From Dactylonectria macrodidyma (taxonomy: Eukaryota; Ascomycota; Sordariomycetes; Hypocreales; Nectriaceae): DNA of 64,000 bases. Numbering within the stretch: position 1 is the stretch's first letter; each line of letters opens with the position of its first letter. The stretch covers positions 3,782,001 through 3,846,000 of the forward strand of contig JAGMUV010000004.1 in assembly GCA_020744425.1 (NCBI GenBank), in the 5' to 3' direction. Shown here in pieces: positions 44,578-56,021 of the stretch. A model generated the notes under the pieces. It saw only the letters and a program-made list of their open reading frames with translations. It did no database searches and was not told where the DNA came from. The translations under genes and the position numbers were made by a program.

Positions 44578-45122
44578 TCTCCGCACTGAAAGTAGTCTCA
44601 AGCTATGTTATGTGGCTGATGCGAGGGAGATGCATAGCCACCCGAGGCTCACAATGGTCGTCATGAAAGCCAAGATCAAATCAGGCTACCAATCAACGTC
44701 GGCAAATGGTTAAATAAGGGGGCGGAGCTGCATGTCAGCCAGGATTTAGTGATTGAAATGCCCACTAAGGCTATTCTCTAATAGGACAAAATGTATTAAG
44801 GCGGGCGCGAGACAGCACAGTAGTGGTGCAGGTGTGGCATCCAGGATAATGTGATTGGTGTTTTTGGCGCTGGGCTGCAATGACACAGGCTGTGCCCAGT
44901 GTGCTGACATTCTGACGCCTACAAGGCAAACGAGGCAGTCTTTCTCCGCCCCCAACGACACCGCCTAGGACCGTAGATTTGATGAGTCTTTTTCGGCATG
45001 ATTCTCGTGGAAATCACCAAACTAACAACCACAAACGATAAGTCATACCTTACCCATTTACCCACCAATTGCGCACGGGAGCTTCTTTGGCTCAAACCAA
45101 CCCCATCCAATCAGAAGCAGGG
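44578..45122. promoter_or_regulatory. Bidirectional promoter of the GTPase pair
   Basis: The two related GTPase genes start 545 bp apart on opposite strands. Coexpression is plausible. No specific site is identified. Confidence 0.5.
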
Positions 45123-47415
45123 ATGGAAGACTTCTCGAAATATGTTTCTTGGACTTCTCCCCCGCTCATCCCGACCCCGGTGGCCACGCTTGCATCTCCG
45201 TTCGCTGGCGCAGCTCCCGTTGATCGTGAAAGAAGCCCCTCACCCGTTGACCATGAGAGAAGCTCCTCGCCCGTTGATCATGAAAGGAACTCCTCACTTG
45301 TTGATCATGAAGACCAATCCTCAGCTATCGGTTTTCCAAGCTCGAAACCCGAGTATCATGGCACATTTGAGAGTCCTTTCGCACCCAGCGATAAGGATGT
45401 TTTCATCGCCATCATGGGCATGACCGGTGCAGGGAAAAGTACTTTCATCTCTCACTGTACCGACGAAGAGGTCAAGATTAGCCCACCGGGTGCTCTCGAA
45501 TCTTGTATGTCTCTTCATCTTGATGCTACAGCGATATACAGAAGCTAACTGGATATTTTCCCATATATCAGGCACTCAAGAGGTCCGTGTCTATCGATGC
45601 AGGCAATTCGCTCCACACGCGAATGTTTATCTCGTCGATACCCCCGGCTTCGATGACACGAACCGTAATGACACCGAGATTCTGAAAGAGATCGCCAGTT
45701 GGTTGACTCAGACATATCAGAACAAGGTTCGCCTCCGAGGTATCTTGTATCTCCATCGAATCTCTGATAACCGGATGACCGGCTGCGCGAGAAGGAATCT
45801 GGTCATGTTCAAGAGGCTGTGTGGCACTGATGGCGTCAAGAGCGTCATATTCCTCACCACGTTTTGGGAGAGCGTTGAGTATAACATCGGCGAAGATCGC
45901 GAAAAGACATTAAAAGAGACAAAGGAATTTTGGGGCTATTTCGTGAATCTTGGTGCTCAGGTCAACCGGCACCTGAACAATCATGAATCAGCCATATCAG
46001 CAATTGCAGAATTCGTGCCCGGTCGGACAGACCGATCGACGGAGGAGATGAAAATGGCGATCCAGAGTGAGATGGTCGATTCCAGAAAACAACTTGACGA
46101 GACCGGTGCAGGTCAACAATTGCGCAGTGAGTTCCAGAAAGAGAGTGAAAGGCTACAGCAAGAAATGAAAGAGAGAGAGCAAGACATGAAGGAGGCCCTG
46201 GAAATGCGAGACAAAGAGTTGATGGATGTGCTCCGGCAAGAACAAGACAAACAGGAAGCGGACCTGGAGCGCTACAACAGAGAGATACAAGATCTCAGGG
46301 TCACCATGGAAAGTATGCACCAAGAAAGAATCCAGAGACTCGAAGACCGGTTGCGCGACCACGAAAAAGAGAAGCAACAACACATCGAACAGATTCAGAC
46401 ACTGCACAAGGAGCATCGAGATGAAATCCAGAGAATCGAGGACCAGCGATCGAAAGACAAGAGTCAGTACGAGTCGCGTCTTGACAGTCTTATTGAAGAA
46501 GTCCACAACTTGCGCGTGGCTCAAGACCAGACCAATTTAACCCAAACGCCCTCTTCTTCGGCGTTCTCGCGACCGCATCCATCCCCAGACATTCTTTCGC
46601 GTTCAATGAGGCTCTACAACGGAAAACAGTGGGGAGAGCTCATACGGATACTAGAACCATTCGTCATGAAAGACGGAGAGGAATTAGCAGACGATGATTT
46701 TGACCGACTGAGGTGCTATGTGAGACTTGCTGGAGCATATGTTCGATCTAAGCGAGCGCATGAGGCAATTCAATTGCTTGAACCTGCCGTCCCGGTATGG
46801 GAAAGAATTTTTCCAGAAGAGAACCGAACCAGGTTGTCATGTCAGTTCTGGCTCGCAAGAGCATATCAGGAAGACAAACAGATGCAAAAGGCAATCCCCA
46901 TCTTCGAGACTGTCGTATTTATTGAGAGCAGAACTCGAGGAAGGAATGATTCTAAAAGATTGGATTGCCTATACTGGCTTGCAAGAGCGCATCAAGCCAA
47001 CGGAGACACAGCAAAGGCAATTGCAATGTTTGAGGATATCGTCGCAATCGAGAGCGAAACTTTGGCAGACAACGATCATAAGAGATTGAACTCTCAATTT
47101 TGGCTTGCAAAAGCGTACCAAAAGAGTGGGGATAACAAAAAGGCAATTCCACTATATGAGAAAGTCGTCTCAATCGAGAGCAGAACTCTGGAAGAGGATA
47201 ACTCCGATAGATTGAACTCTCAATCTGAGCTAGCAAAGGCATATGAAGATAACGGGGAAATGCGAAAAGCAATTCCGCTACTAGAAGCCATCGTTTCCGT
47301 CAAGAAGAGGACTGTGGCAAAGGATGATCCAGTCAGAGTGAAGTACGAATCTCGGCTTGCGAAAGCTAAAAAGAAATATGAGAATAGAAGACGGTATTAC
47401 CCCACAGATAGCTAG
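45123..47415 (+). CDS. P-loop GTPase, coiled coil and TPR-repeat protein
   Basis: Exons 45123-45504 and 45572-47415 are joined by a 67-nt intron (GTATGT...GCTAAC...ATCAG, phase 1), giving 741 residues. The ATG at 45123 is the first in frame. The N-terminus is disordered with four copies of a ten-residue unit based on PVDHERSSS (about 32-67). The G domain has GMTGAGKST (99-107), VDTPGFDDT, and FLTTFWE in place of a canonical base-recognition motif. A long coiled coil (about 308-448) follows. TPR-type repeats (about 471-734) bear motifs such as FWLAKAYQKSGDNKKAIPLYEKVV, in units of about 42 residues like those in fungal NB-ARC-TPR proteins. The layout (switch NTPase then repeat sensor) matches STAND receptors. 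The catalytic intron position is the same as in the sister gene, supporting common origin. Confidence 0.87.
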
Positions 47416-47505
47416 AAAGCAAGCCTGCGATTTGCTCTCAGAGATGTTTCGAGACAGGCTACCTGATTCTCGATACGAGCATCAGGAGTGATCACACCCT
47501 TAATA

Positions 47506-48391
47506 CTATCTGACCATTATAATATGATTCATTCCCCCTAAAGCCTTTCCCACCAAAGCCTTTCCCACCAAAGCCTTTTCCTTCTTAAATCTGTATATCA
47601 TGTCCAGTTGGGTTTCTACCACTCGAGCCACAAATTCATCAGGCCGTCCACGTTGTGCGTCTTTGATCATGCGTAGATAGTCTTGGCGCTCTAGGGGGTG
47701 AAACACTAGTGGCGAATATCCATGGCGCAACAAGTAATCATGCATAATCATTCTTAAAACTCGAGCGTTTCCACCTATGAATGGGTGAATGTGTAAGAAG
47801 TATACGGTTGTCTGGCATGCGATGATCAAAGGATGTAGGCTTTTCTCCTTGTAAACTTTCATTATCCACTCAAAGAACCGCTTGATGCATGTGGGAACTT
47901 CCAGAGGGTAGGGGAACATGGTCATTAGGCTACTCTTTACCTTCAAGGAGATCTGGCAATAGTCTCCAAGTTCAACCTTTAGCCCAAAGATGCTTGGACT
48001 ACCCGATAGGTGACAGATCTTTCATAGCAAGAGCTGACAAGAATCTGACTTCATTCTCATGTAGACCAGAGGTTTCTTGATGCCTGAGAGAGTATGTAAA
48101 TGTCTAGTAGGACGCCACAATGTGGTTTCTCAGTTCGATGACTTGTTCATTGTACCCCCGAGGGACAAGGAAAGAAATATTGGGAAGAGGCAAATCCTTG
48201 AGTTTGCGAGCAGACAAGGTACCAATTTTCGCTTGTGTGAAGAAATTGGAGAAGAGGTAATTGCATATCCTCATGCTATCGTCCGGTTTGAGCATGTTAT
48301 TCTCAATCTTCACAGGCTGGTGCGCGTATGCAGCCACAAGCCGCTGGATCGCACTGATAAATCTTCCGAGACAGGGCTCTCCTGACACCAC
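47506..48391 (-). pseudogene. Fic-domain gene, broken
   Basis: Read on the minus strand, an upstream piece (48391-48104) ends in VIELRNHIVAS and is stopped by TAG directly afterwards. The frame continues with HQETSGLHENEVRFLSALAMKDL, then switches to another frame near 48015. That second frame gives VELGDY and leads into the long open part from 47946, with FPYPLEVP and LHPLIIACQTTVYFLHIHPF. The Fic signature reads HPFIGGNAR: the catalytic histidine is kept, but the usual acidic residue is Gly and the last glycine before Arg is Ala. Fic enzymes transfer AMP or other nucleotide parts to proteins. Here both the stop, the frame shift, a stop just upstream of the first codon and the altered motif argue for a pseudogene. 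A 15-bp direct repeat (about 47537-47580) has added GKALV copies to the C-terminus. Confidence 0.82.
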
Positions 48392-49495
48392 ATATCATAG
48401 CGCATTACCATTTTTTTACAATTTTAGTACTATTTTCGTAAATTTAATATAAAACAATAATTTATAACTATATTTGGCTCACTTTATGATATTCCTTGCG
48501 TATATTTTATGTTTTAATTTAGTAATAATTTTCTTAATATAATTTGCATATTGTATAACAGCTGGTATTAATACATGCGGCGTTTCCTTCTCTCGGAGGC
48601 CAATCAAATGAAGGGCGAAATTGCCGCCCTGTGTCAGCTCTTAATCAAGTATGTTCAATCCAGAAGCTCAGCGCTTACTATAAGGTAAGGTAGTGGTGAT
48701 TCTTTAACATTTATTCCAGTCTCATCGTTGCGAGCTATATCACAGTCAAGACTAAATAGCTTTTGTACTTGTTTTAGGTAGATCTTAACCAAATCATTTC
48801 AAAAGCTTACATGTTATTCAGTAGTACTCACTAACAGAAGAAATCTAGATACGAGTCACAGAGGCCATAAAATCTGAAGCTCTCAATTCAACTGATCGTG
48901 TGGCATTTTCTCAATGAACTCTTTAACTTGTCCCGAAGTGATTGAACAGATAGTTCACCTTGAACTATAGAAACTCATACATAACTACATCCAAGATACT
49001 CTATAACTTCATCGCTCTGGTCCTGTAATGTTGAATGCCCTCCTCCTGGTAGGCACACATCATGAACGCACACAATTAGTGCGATTTTGGTTTATATAAC
49101 CCATAGATAACTCAAGTTTGTTTAACAGACCTACTCCCAATATCTCAAGCACGAACTCCATACCGACATATTTCTGGAAGTTTTGTCATGAGGTTGTTTG
49201 GGGGAAATCGTTATGGAGAATTTGCCCCGTATCACGTGACAGTCTGCCGTACTGAAGCCCAAATGTTCTCACGATGTCTCTTCCTGACCTGGCTATGTGA
49301 GATCAAGCACGGAATTTTCACGTATCCGCTTATAAATTAGTCACATGTATCTGGTAGATTGCTTTATCTTTCTAATCATGGAGACGTTGACGAGATTGAG
49401 TGATTTTTGCGTGTCGCTTTGTGGGTTTGTGACCCATAAGAATCACAATCACCGAGCGAAACCACCAATCCACAAGCGGGTCCTTTGGATCCCTT
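48392..49495. other. AT-rich intergenic region
   Basis: The part from 48,410 to 48,560 is very AT-rich. No gene or repeat is recognised up to the tRNA. Confidence 0.45.
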
Positions 49496-49596
49496 GGTGA
49501 GATGGCCGAGTTGGTTATGGCGTCAGGTTAAGGTCACCTTAACACCTATAATTCCTGGTGGAGCAATCCTCCTGGGTTCGAATCCCAGTCTCATCA
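49496..49596 (+). tRNA. tRNA-Leu (anticodon AAG) with a 19-nt intron
   Basis: The acceptor stem GGTGAGA pairs with TCTCATC, with one G-U pair, followed by discriminator A. The anticodon stem TCAGG pairs with CCTGG around the loop TTAAGG + T, giving anticodon AAG. The intron 49534-49552 sits after position 37 and its ACCTT can pair with the anticodon, as is usual. A long variable arm (GGAG...CTCC type) and the T arm CTGGG-TTCGAAT-CCCAG confirm a class II tRNA. A T-run (about 49600-49605) serves as Pol III terminator. Confidence 0.93.
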
Positions 49597-49982
49597 ATAT
49601 TTTTTGGTGGTTTGGAATTGCGTGTATAGGGTAGCAGCTATCGTGCCTCGTGACTCTCGCCAGGAGGCGCACTCGCTGGGAGTGAAGAACGAAGACCAAA
49701 AAGTCCTCGCTATAAATGAATAGAAACGCATATGGCTGATCGTGTGGCTTCTTGCCTTTGTTTGTTTCTCATTTTTCTTCCATGGAACAATGATACGCAG
49801 TTGTTTTGTGTTTGCTGTTCGTCAGCTTGCCTCATTAGCTAAAACGTGACCTAAGGGCGGCTTCGCAAATCTGTACCGCCATAACACGGCATCTGTTTGG
49901 CTACCACCTCCAAACCCTCACCGTCACTCTTCAGCTTATCCTACACAAATCACGAAATATGCTACTCTCCCTTCCAGCAGCC
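49597..49982. other. Spacer between tRNA-Leu and the GH18 gene
   Basis: It includes the Pol III terminator and the promoter side of the GH18 gene. No TATA box is obvious. Confidence 0.4.
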
Positions 49983-50861
49983 ATGGCTAGCAAACCTCAC
50001 CGACCTCGGATCATTTACTACCACCAGACCCAGTACTCCAAAGGCGAATACGTCTCCATCCTCCCCGCTCTCAGGCCCTCGGCTGGCGTCACCCACGTTA
50101 TCGTCGCAGCGATCCACATCGAGGCGCCTGATAAAATCAACCTCAACGACCATCTCTACGACTCTGAACGGTTCGACCCTCTCTGGAAGGAAGTCCACCA
50201 GCTCCAGGATGCGGGAATCAAGGTCCTAGGCATGCTCGGCGGTGCCGCCCAGGGCTCGTACACCAAGCTCGACGGCACGCTCGAGGGCTTTCACAAATAC
50301 TACCAGCCGCTCAGAAAGATGATTGCATGGGCGGGGCTTGACGGCCTAGACTTGGATATCGAAGAGGCCATGTCACTCGGAGGAGTTATTCGCCTGATCG
50401 ACCACCTCAAGGCCGACTTTGGACAATCATTTATCGTAACGCTTGCTCCTGTCGCGCCCGCCATGCTCAACCGACAAAACCTGGGCGGCTTCAACATCGA
50501 AGAGTTGGATAAGGGACTCGGATCGCGAATCGCCTGGTACAACACCCAATTCTACTGTGGCTGGGGTGACATGAGTAAGCCCCACGGCTACGACTCCATC
50601 ATCGCGCGAGGCTGGCCGGAGGAAAAGATTGTCATCGGTCTGGTGACAAATCCTTCCAACGGCGCAGGCTGGGTCAAGGACGAGAAGCTTGAGGCTTGCC
50701 TAAAAGAGCTGCTCGCGAGATACCCCAAGATTGGAGGCGTGATGGGGTGGGAATACTTCAATGCGGTGACGGGAAGTCACCCCGAGGAAGGAACGCCCTG
50801 GAAATGGGCAGAAATGATCAACAAGATCTTGAATTCGACCTCAGAGGAGGCATCCAGTTAA
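49983..50861 (+). CDS. GH18-family glycosidase (chitinase or endo-beta-N-acetylglucosaminidase-like)
   Basis: This is a single exon of 292 residues from the ATG at 49983 (GCCATGGCT); an in-frame ATG at 49959 would add eight residues. The TIM-barrel motifs are RIIYYHQTQY (strand 1), THVIVAAIHIE, IKVLGMLGGAAQG (strand 3, the SxGG equivalent) and LDGLDLDIEEA, the DxxDxDxE signature with the catalytic glutamate. Substrate-site features follow: WYNTQFYCGWGDM (strand 6) and GGVMGWEYFNA (strand 8 tryptophan). No secretion signal is evident, so it may act inside the cell, e.g. on free N-glycans or chitin fragments as ENGase-like GH18 enzymes do. Stands alone. Confidence 0.88.
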   Translation: MASKPHRPRIIYYHQTQYSKGEYVSILPALRPSAGVTHVIVAAIHIEAPDKINLNDHLYDSERFDPLWKEVHQLQDAGIKVLGMLGGAAQGSYTKLDGTLEGFHKYYQPLRKMIAWAGLDGLDLDIEEAMSLGGVIRLIDHLKADFGQSFIVTLAPVAPAMLNRQNLGGFNIEELDKGLGSRIAWYNTQFYCGWGDMSKPHGYDSIIARGWPEEKIVIGLVTNPSNGAGWVKDEKLEACLKELLARYPKIGGVMGWEYFNAVTGSHPEEGTPWKWAEMINKILNSTSEEASS

Positions 50862-51416
50862 TGTGTTGGGTTCTCAGGCTGCTGGTGTGGGATATCTTGC
50901 TCGCTTGGAGATGGGGTCTAGTATTGTCCTCACACATGGGTCGGAAGGAATTGCTCAAATAACGCAGGGTGGACTCTAGGGCTAGCTGACAAAGTAACCA
51001 CTAAGTTTATTTCTTGACCTCCTATCAATGTGATTATTCCTTCTCTTGCTTCTGTGGGAACCCGTGTAAGCTAGTAGCTGGTCAACAACCAGAACTGAGG
51101 CAACAGATGCAGGAAGAAAAGGGGGATTGCCAGTAAAATTTTCAGTGTCACATTCATAATCTCGTAAATTACTCTTCCAAGGACTTCACACCCTCTTCTT
51201 CATTCGCAATGGGGGCTGCTTGGATGGCCCTTGCTGCACGAGGCAACGCTCACGGTCCAGTTTCACGCACTCCGCTCGTTCGCGAACCACTTCGACCAGC
51301 TCTCCTGCGAACAACGCTGGGTTTCATTCAAATCTTGTATCGTACTAATGCATCACATCAGAGCCTCCCGCAGGTTTCTCGTGTTTCTTGGGCCTTGGGA
51401 AATTGTGTGAACTACT
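50862..51416. other. Start of a long gene-poor stretch
   Basis: Between 51,190 and 51,340 both strands give short coding-like peptides (for instance TLTVQFHALRSFANHF on the plus strand), but no complete gene can be assembled. It may be a decayed gene. Confidence 0.35.
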
Positions 51417-51734
51417 TCAGGACCACCAGGTACAGCATGGGGCAGCGCTGTTGCTGATTGTCTCAAGGCATCTACAAGTAACTCCCAAATCACACACCGC
51501 CAGTTGAAACCGTAGTAGAATGGTGGGCCCGGTGACCTTCCGAGAAGCCGTGCCAACGTGGCAGTTCGCAAATTCCTCCCCTTTGGCCGCATAATGGGCC
51601 TCGCCAGAAGGCCAAAGTGAAGCGAAAATCTCGACGAAATCTCTGCTAGTAACCCCAAACTTCTGTGGTTCGTCATAATTGGAAAAAGCAATGCACCCGA
51701 TGGCTGCAGAAGCTAGCTGGAAACCAAGGTCCAT
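51417..51734 (-). CDS. Possible small protein of unknown function
   Basis: The frame has an ATG at 51734 and 105 codons. The N-terminus MDLGFQLASAAIGCIAF could be a hydrophobic helix, and the middle part (FVEIFASLWPSGEAHYAAKGEEF) has ordinary protein composition and codon use. Donor-like sites at the end (e.g. GTACCT near 51428) suggest that it may be the first exon of a larger gene, but no in-frame second exon could be joined. No family recognised. It might also be a remnant. Confidence 0.3.
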   Translation of the reverse strand: MDLGFQLASAAIGCIAFSNYDEPQKFGVTSRDFVEIFASLWPSGEAHYAAKGEEFANCHVGTASRKVTGPTILLRFQLAVCDLGVTCRCLETISNSAAPCCTWWS

Positions 51735-54371
51735 CGTTTGGCGAACTGGCGTCACCCGGCCCGGTTACGCGGGGGTATCAGCTCCACGCTCACGCGGGTC
51801 TTTGGAACTGAGCTAACGCAACGTTTCGATCCCCAAATAACACGATGCTTCTGGAACACCTCGGGTGGGGGTACTATAGGGCTACCTAAGCTAGGCCGTC
51901 TTGCTCTTACGGTAAGCATCCATCATTGTTTCTCCCTGAGACACTCGCATTGGGTGAGGCGGTTGGGTCTGGCAAATCTGGTGGTGATTGGAGTTCCGTT
52001 GCTCCCCAGTACCTGACTCATTAATCTCTTCCACGTGAGCCTAATGGTAGGGAAAGAGGGGGTGAGGGGCAGTTGATGGGTCCTAGGGCGGCCGTTTGCC
52101 TTGACCAGGGGTACCTGCTTGACAAGTTTGTCATCCTCGGCTACCTATCCGCCTCCGCGTAAAGGGTTGGGAACGTGTACGCTACGCGACAAGACCGCGT
52201 GAACAAAAGATGAGATTTGCTACAGCCTTCAGCCTGTGCGATCTGGCGCACACCAACCTAGCGGCCCACTGCTGGCTCCTGAGTGATGTGGAGTGTGACG
52301 AGACTGCCTCCACTCATGACAGAACATGCATGGGCAGGGTCCTTGTTACGCGATGCCGGCATCGCTCCTTACAAGGCTGTTGCCCCTAGACTGTGAGATC
52401 CAGGCGAGAGATTTGTTCGAAAGAAGTCGAGCGCGGCGGCAATCAACGCGTCCTAAGCCCGGTTCCTATTTCAGGGGTTCTTCAGTGCCACAACCCAACC
52501 GTAATCACTCCATTTGTCGGCCACCAATTCTTGTCACAACTATCCCATAAGTATGTTAACAATATTTCTATACGGTGGTGAAAAATACCAATGCCACTGT
52601 GAGTTACAAGTAATGGACACGTTCTATTCAACGAATCGCCTGCGTAGAGGAACACATCACTCTGTAGGAACAGGCAGAGACCAGGCACACTAGAGGTTTG
52701 TGACATAACAGTCAATGACCTCGCTGCCTCATCACCAATTACGAGGCCTGCGGGCGCCACCAAACCAGGAAAACCCACCTTAGATGCGGCACGCTCAGTT
52801 TGGATGGAATCCGTGTGAGAGAGGACACGCATGGCTTCCATGGGACTTTCCCACTCACCTCAGCCCAGTCTTTGCCAAGACTACATGCAAAATGTATGAT
52901 TGCTGTGTCCAACCAACCTAAGGGTGTGTAGAGCAGGGGGCGCGCTGAGATCTTGCGTTGGGTCTTTCGGACTTAGTCGCGTCACTTGCGTCACTTGCGT
53001 CACTTGCGTTTTTGAGTCTCTGATCGGCCAATGTAGCTACCGGGGTTCTAACAGACCCGAGTCCGAGTCTAGGTAGAGCAACAAGAATGTTTTTCTTGGT
53101 CAACGCTTGGCTGGAGCAACGGATGCCACACGCCATGAGTCGTGTCTAGATTTCCCTAGTGTCACAAGGCGATCTTCTGCCTGTCACCCCCTGGCTCGCT
53201 GAAAGGGTGTCGAGGGTGTGCCCTGATGCTATGCCTTGACAGATGGGGCGTGTAGGGTGTACGAACATCTATGTGGCCTCTGGGGCTTCTTGATCCTCGA
53301 TACATCTATGTTCTCCTACAGGGGTCAAAGTACCCGCGTGCGTAAGTGTTCTCTCCCTTTGGCTGGAAGGGAGCGACACTGGACCCCTCAAGCCCCAGGG
53401 CGCTACACTACACTATCTATTTCCGTGTCAAGACCATGCTGCCGAGTCCGACAAAGTTTGACGTTAGTCAGAGAGACGGTGCGACTAAGTGAGTGGTGGC
53501 TAGCTGGTGTGCCGAATACGCCTCTCCAAATCTCTCTCCGCGTGAGGCCAGCAACATCCTGGTCGATCACGGGCGCATGTTGCCGACGAGATCCTCAGCT
53601 GAGAACCAGGAATAGGCCATGCCGTCTTTCAGTAGATAGCGAGGCGTGTCTTGCTGCGAAGTTTTGTGGGCCGCCACTGGAATGTTGTCCCGGATCGGGA
53701 CATTCCCAAAGCATCCAAATCTGGAGTCAAATCTGTCCACACTTGTTGGCTTGAGGAGCAGCTGGATCTTCTAGCACTAATTTCACCGGCTGCATCCGGA
53801 AGTTTTAATGGCTGCCTCCCTTGTGGTATTGCTCGCCTCACTTTATCTCACAGGAGGGCTGCCAAAGTAACGGCCCCTGGAGTTTCGCACGCGGCCTGGT
53901 AGGATAAGGGAGGCAGACCCAGAAAGACGCGTGAACCTTTCCCCACCAACAGCTCAGCCGAAGAGCCTGGCCTTTGGAACGGAGTGTGAACGATGCGAGG
54001 TGGATGGTGCGTGTGGGGTTGCCAAGTAGCTAAGGTGAAGGAGTGCCTCCAGCTTCGTCCCGGTCATCCAACCCGTCGCCCCTGGCACACCGTACAAGAG
54101 CCGGAGCCTCCAGAATACAGTCTGACACCACCTCCCATGCTACCCAGAGGACCCAGTAGCTAAAGCTAGACACCCAGAGCCCTCTCTAGTGCCGATCAGC
54201 TCGCCAGTGCCTCCTCCGATGCCCTTTGGGGCTAAGTTACTAGCCGTTTCACCAACCTTCTGCTTCCATCATCGTGATAAGACCATCCCAATCACCATCA
54301 TTCATACTTGCTTGTCTTGTTCTCTCTTCTCTCTTCTCTCGCCTCGTTTTTCTGCACATTGTCGACGGACA
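51735..54371. other. Gene desert of normal base composition
   Basis: Only short frames are present and none has motifs. A nine-base unit TCACTTGCG is tandemly repeated at 52980-53008. A CT-rich tract (about 54,310-54,355) looks like the pyrimidine stretch that precedes many fungal transcription starts. Confidence 0.4.
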
Positions 54372-55772
54372 TGAGCGGTGTGAGATGCCCCCCTACCTCT
54401 CAGCACCCGGCGCACCGGGAGGACCACCCGGAATGCACAACACCGTTCGACACATCACGTCGACGCGCCTTCTTGGCTCCATGACTAGAGATGAACGCGA
54501 AGTCCTCCATCGAGTCACAGGTACGACCAGTTTCTCGGCCTACTAAAAAACTGGAATCAATCATGGAAGCCACGGCCTCGTCCTTTGCAAAGGATTCATA
54601 GCCTCTCGGATGAGTACAAATACGTCCCCTCAGCCTCCAACTGCAGGTCTCTAGACTGTTCTATCCCTCCCCACCCCAAAGAGACTCTGGCCAAATTCCG
54701 TTGCGATGGCGCCTTCAATGCTGGCCTTGCATAGCGATGATTCGAGTTCAACGTATGCCTCCCCCTCTCCCCATCTCCTCTCAACTAAGGAACACCTCAC
54801 TTACTCAAACTAGGCACAGTACCCAATCCCAACGAGCCGAGTCAACTCCATTGTCGACAACCCATAGACCTCTGATCCTCCTCAACCGCTACGTTTACGA
54901 CTTTCGGGGCCCCATCAACGCCCGTCTACAGAACCCGCTCCGATCCTTCGACCAAGCTATGTCTGTTTGGCAAAGGTTCTCAATGCTTCCGATCATTTGG
55001 GCGAGAGCAACCCCGATCCCATACCAAGTGTTTTCGGATGGTGATTCTGATCTCCTGCTTGGGATAGGGGCACAGTTCAACCCCCATGACCCAACAAGTT
55101 TGGCGTCCTTGAGCCTTTGACGGCTCTGGCAACATCTAGCTGGGCTAGTCGTAATGCGATCTGAGACTCAAAAACAAAGGAGATTACGCTGTCAGTCAGG
55201 TCATTCACCTGACCCCACGATTGCTTATATCCTGCTACTTTGCACGCCCGACACTGGATCTTTGATAACTCCTTCGACGTTTTTTCTTTTTTACCCATAA
55301 GTGGGACTATCCTCACTTAATTATAATATTTGCATTTCTGTTCAACGTCTTTTCAAATTCGCGGAACACTTTAGCCTCGACAGATACGCGTCATCCCCCT
55401 AGACCTTGGGTGAATCCATCTCCATGGCGACGGAGTTAAAGGTAGCGACAGGCCATCGCGATGGAACAAGAACTCCAGGGACTATACTTGACGAAACTTC
55501 ACACTACATTGTGATTGGTACTGAAAGACTGGGGCCTGAAGCTATTATTCACGATGTTTATTTTAGTTAAACAACTGTCCTGATTTGACCGACACTTAAT
55601 AGTCGGATCGACATGTCTCGCTTTTGTCCCAGTCCAGTCATAGACAACATCGTCCACGATGCCATAGGCTGGTATACCAGCACTCCTCTCCCGTGTAGTC
55701 ATTGGGTACTACAGGTCGGCTTGGCCCATTTATGTACACCAAGACGAACACACCGACGCCGGGTTGTTGGCA
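54372..55772. other. Coding-like remnants, no gene model possible
   Basis: Downstream of the CT-rich tract there are coding-like stretches: STRLLGSMTRDEREVLHRVT near 54,450-54,520 with a following GTACGA donor, and later fragments near 54,650-54,730 and 54,870-55,110. They lie in different frames with no consistent introns. It may be a decayed multi-exon gene or a non-coding transcript. Confidence 0.3.
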
Positions 55773-56021
55773 TCAATTAGTCTGAGGCCAAACTGCTCGT
55801 CTGGGGCAACGACGACACCTCTTTTGACCTTTGTCGCCTGAAGTGATGTGAGGAATGGTAGTCCACATTTGACAGACGTCACATCTGGCCCATTCGGTAT
55901 GGTGCGTGATGATCTTGTCATGTTTTATGATTTCATCCACGCATTCCTCACATCGTTGCCATACCAGATTGTCTGAAGCTTTGAGGCAGTCCACGCAGCA
56001 ATTGTCCGAAGTGTCGGCCAT
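55773..56021 (-). CDS. Small Cys-rich, probable zinc-binding protein
   Basis: The frame gives 82 residues from the ATG at 56021 (CAACATGGCC); it is open to an earlier ATG at 56102. It contains four C-x2-C knuckles: CVDC, CEEC, CDVC and CRRC, spaced so that two pairs could bind one zinc each, as in zinc ribbons. The tail is basic (KGQKRCRRCPRRAVWP). No family recognised. Coding frames further upstream on the minus strand (56106-56340) suggest that there may be additional 5' exons, but I cannot define them. Confidence 0.5.
   Translation of the reverse strand: MADTSDNCCVDCLKASDNLVWQRCEECVDEIIKHDKIITHHTEWARCDVCQMWTTIPHITSGDKGQKRCRRCPRRAVWPQTN

Noticed and set aside
53236..53754. Plus-strand frame of 172 codons
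   Set aside because: Atypical composition (many Arg, Cys, Ser), no motif, and no consistent neighbours.
54701..55120. Plus-strand frame of 139 codons
   Set aside because: Begins inside another coding-like frame and has no recognisable domain; treated as a remnant at most.
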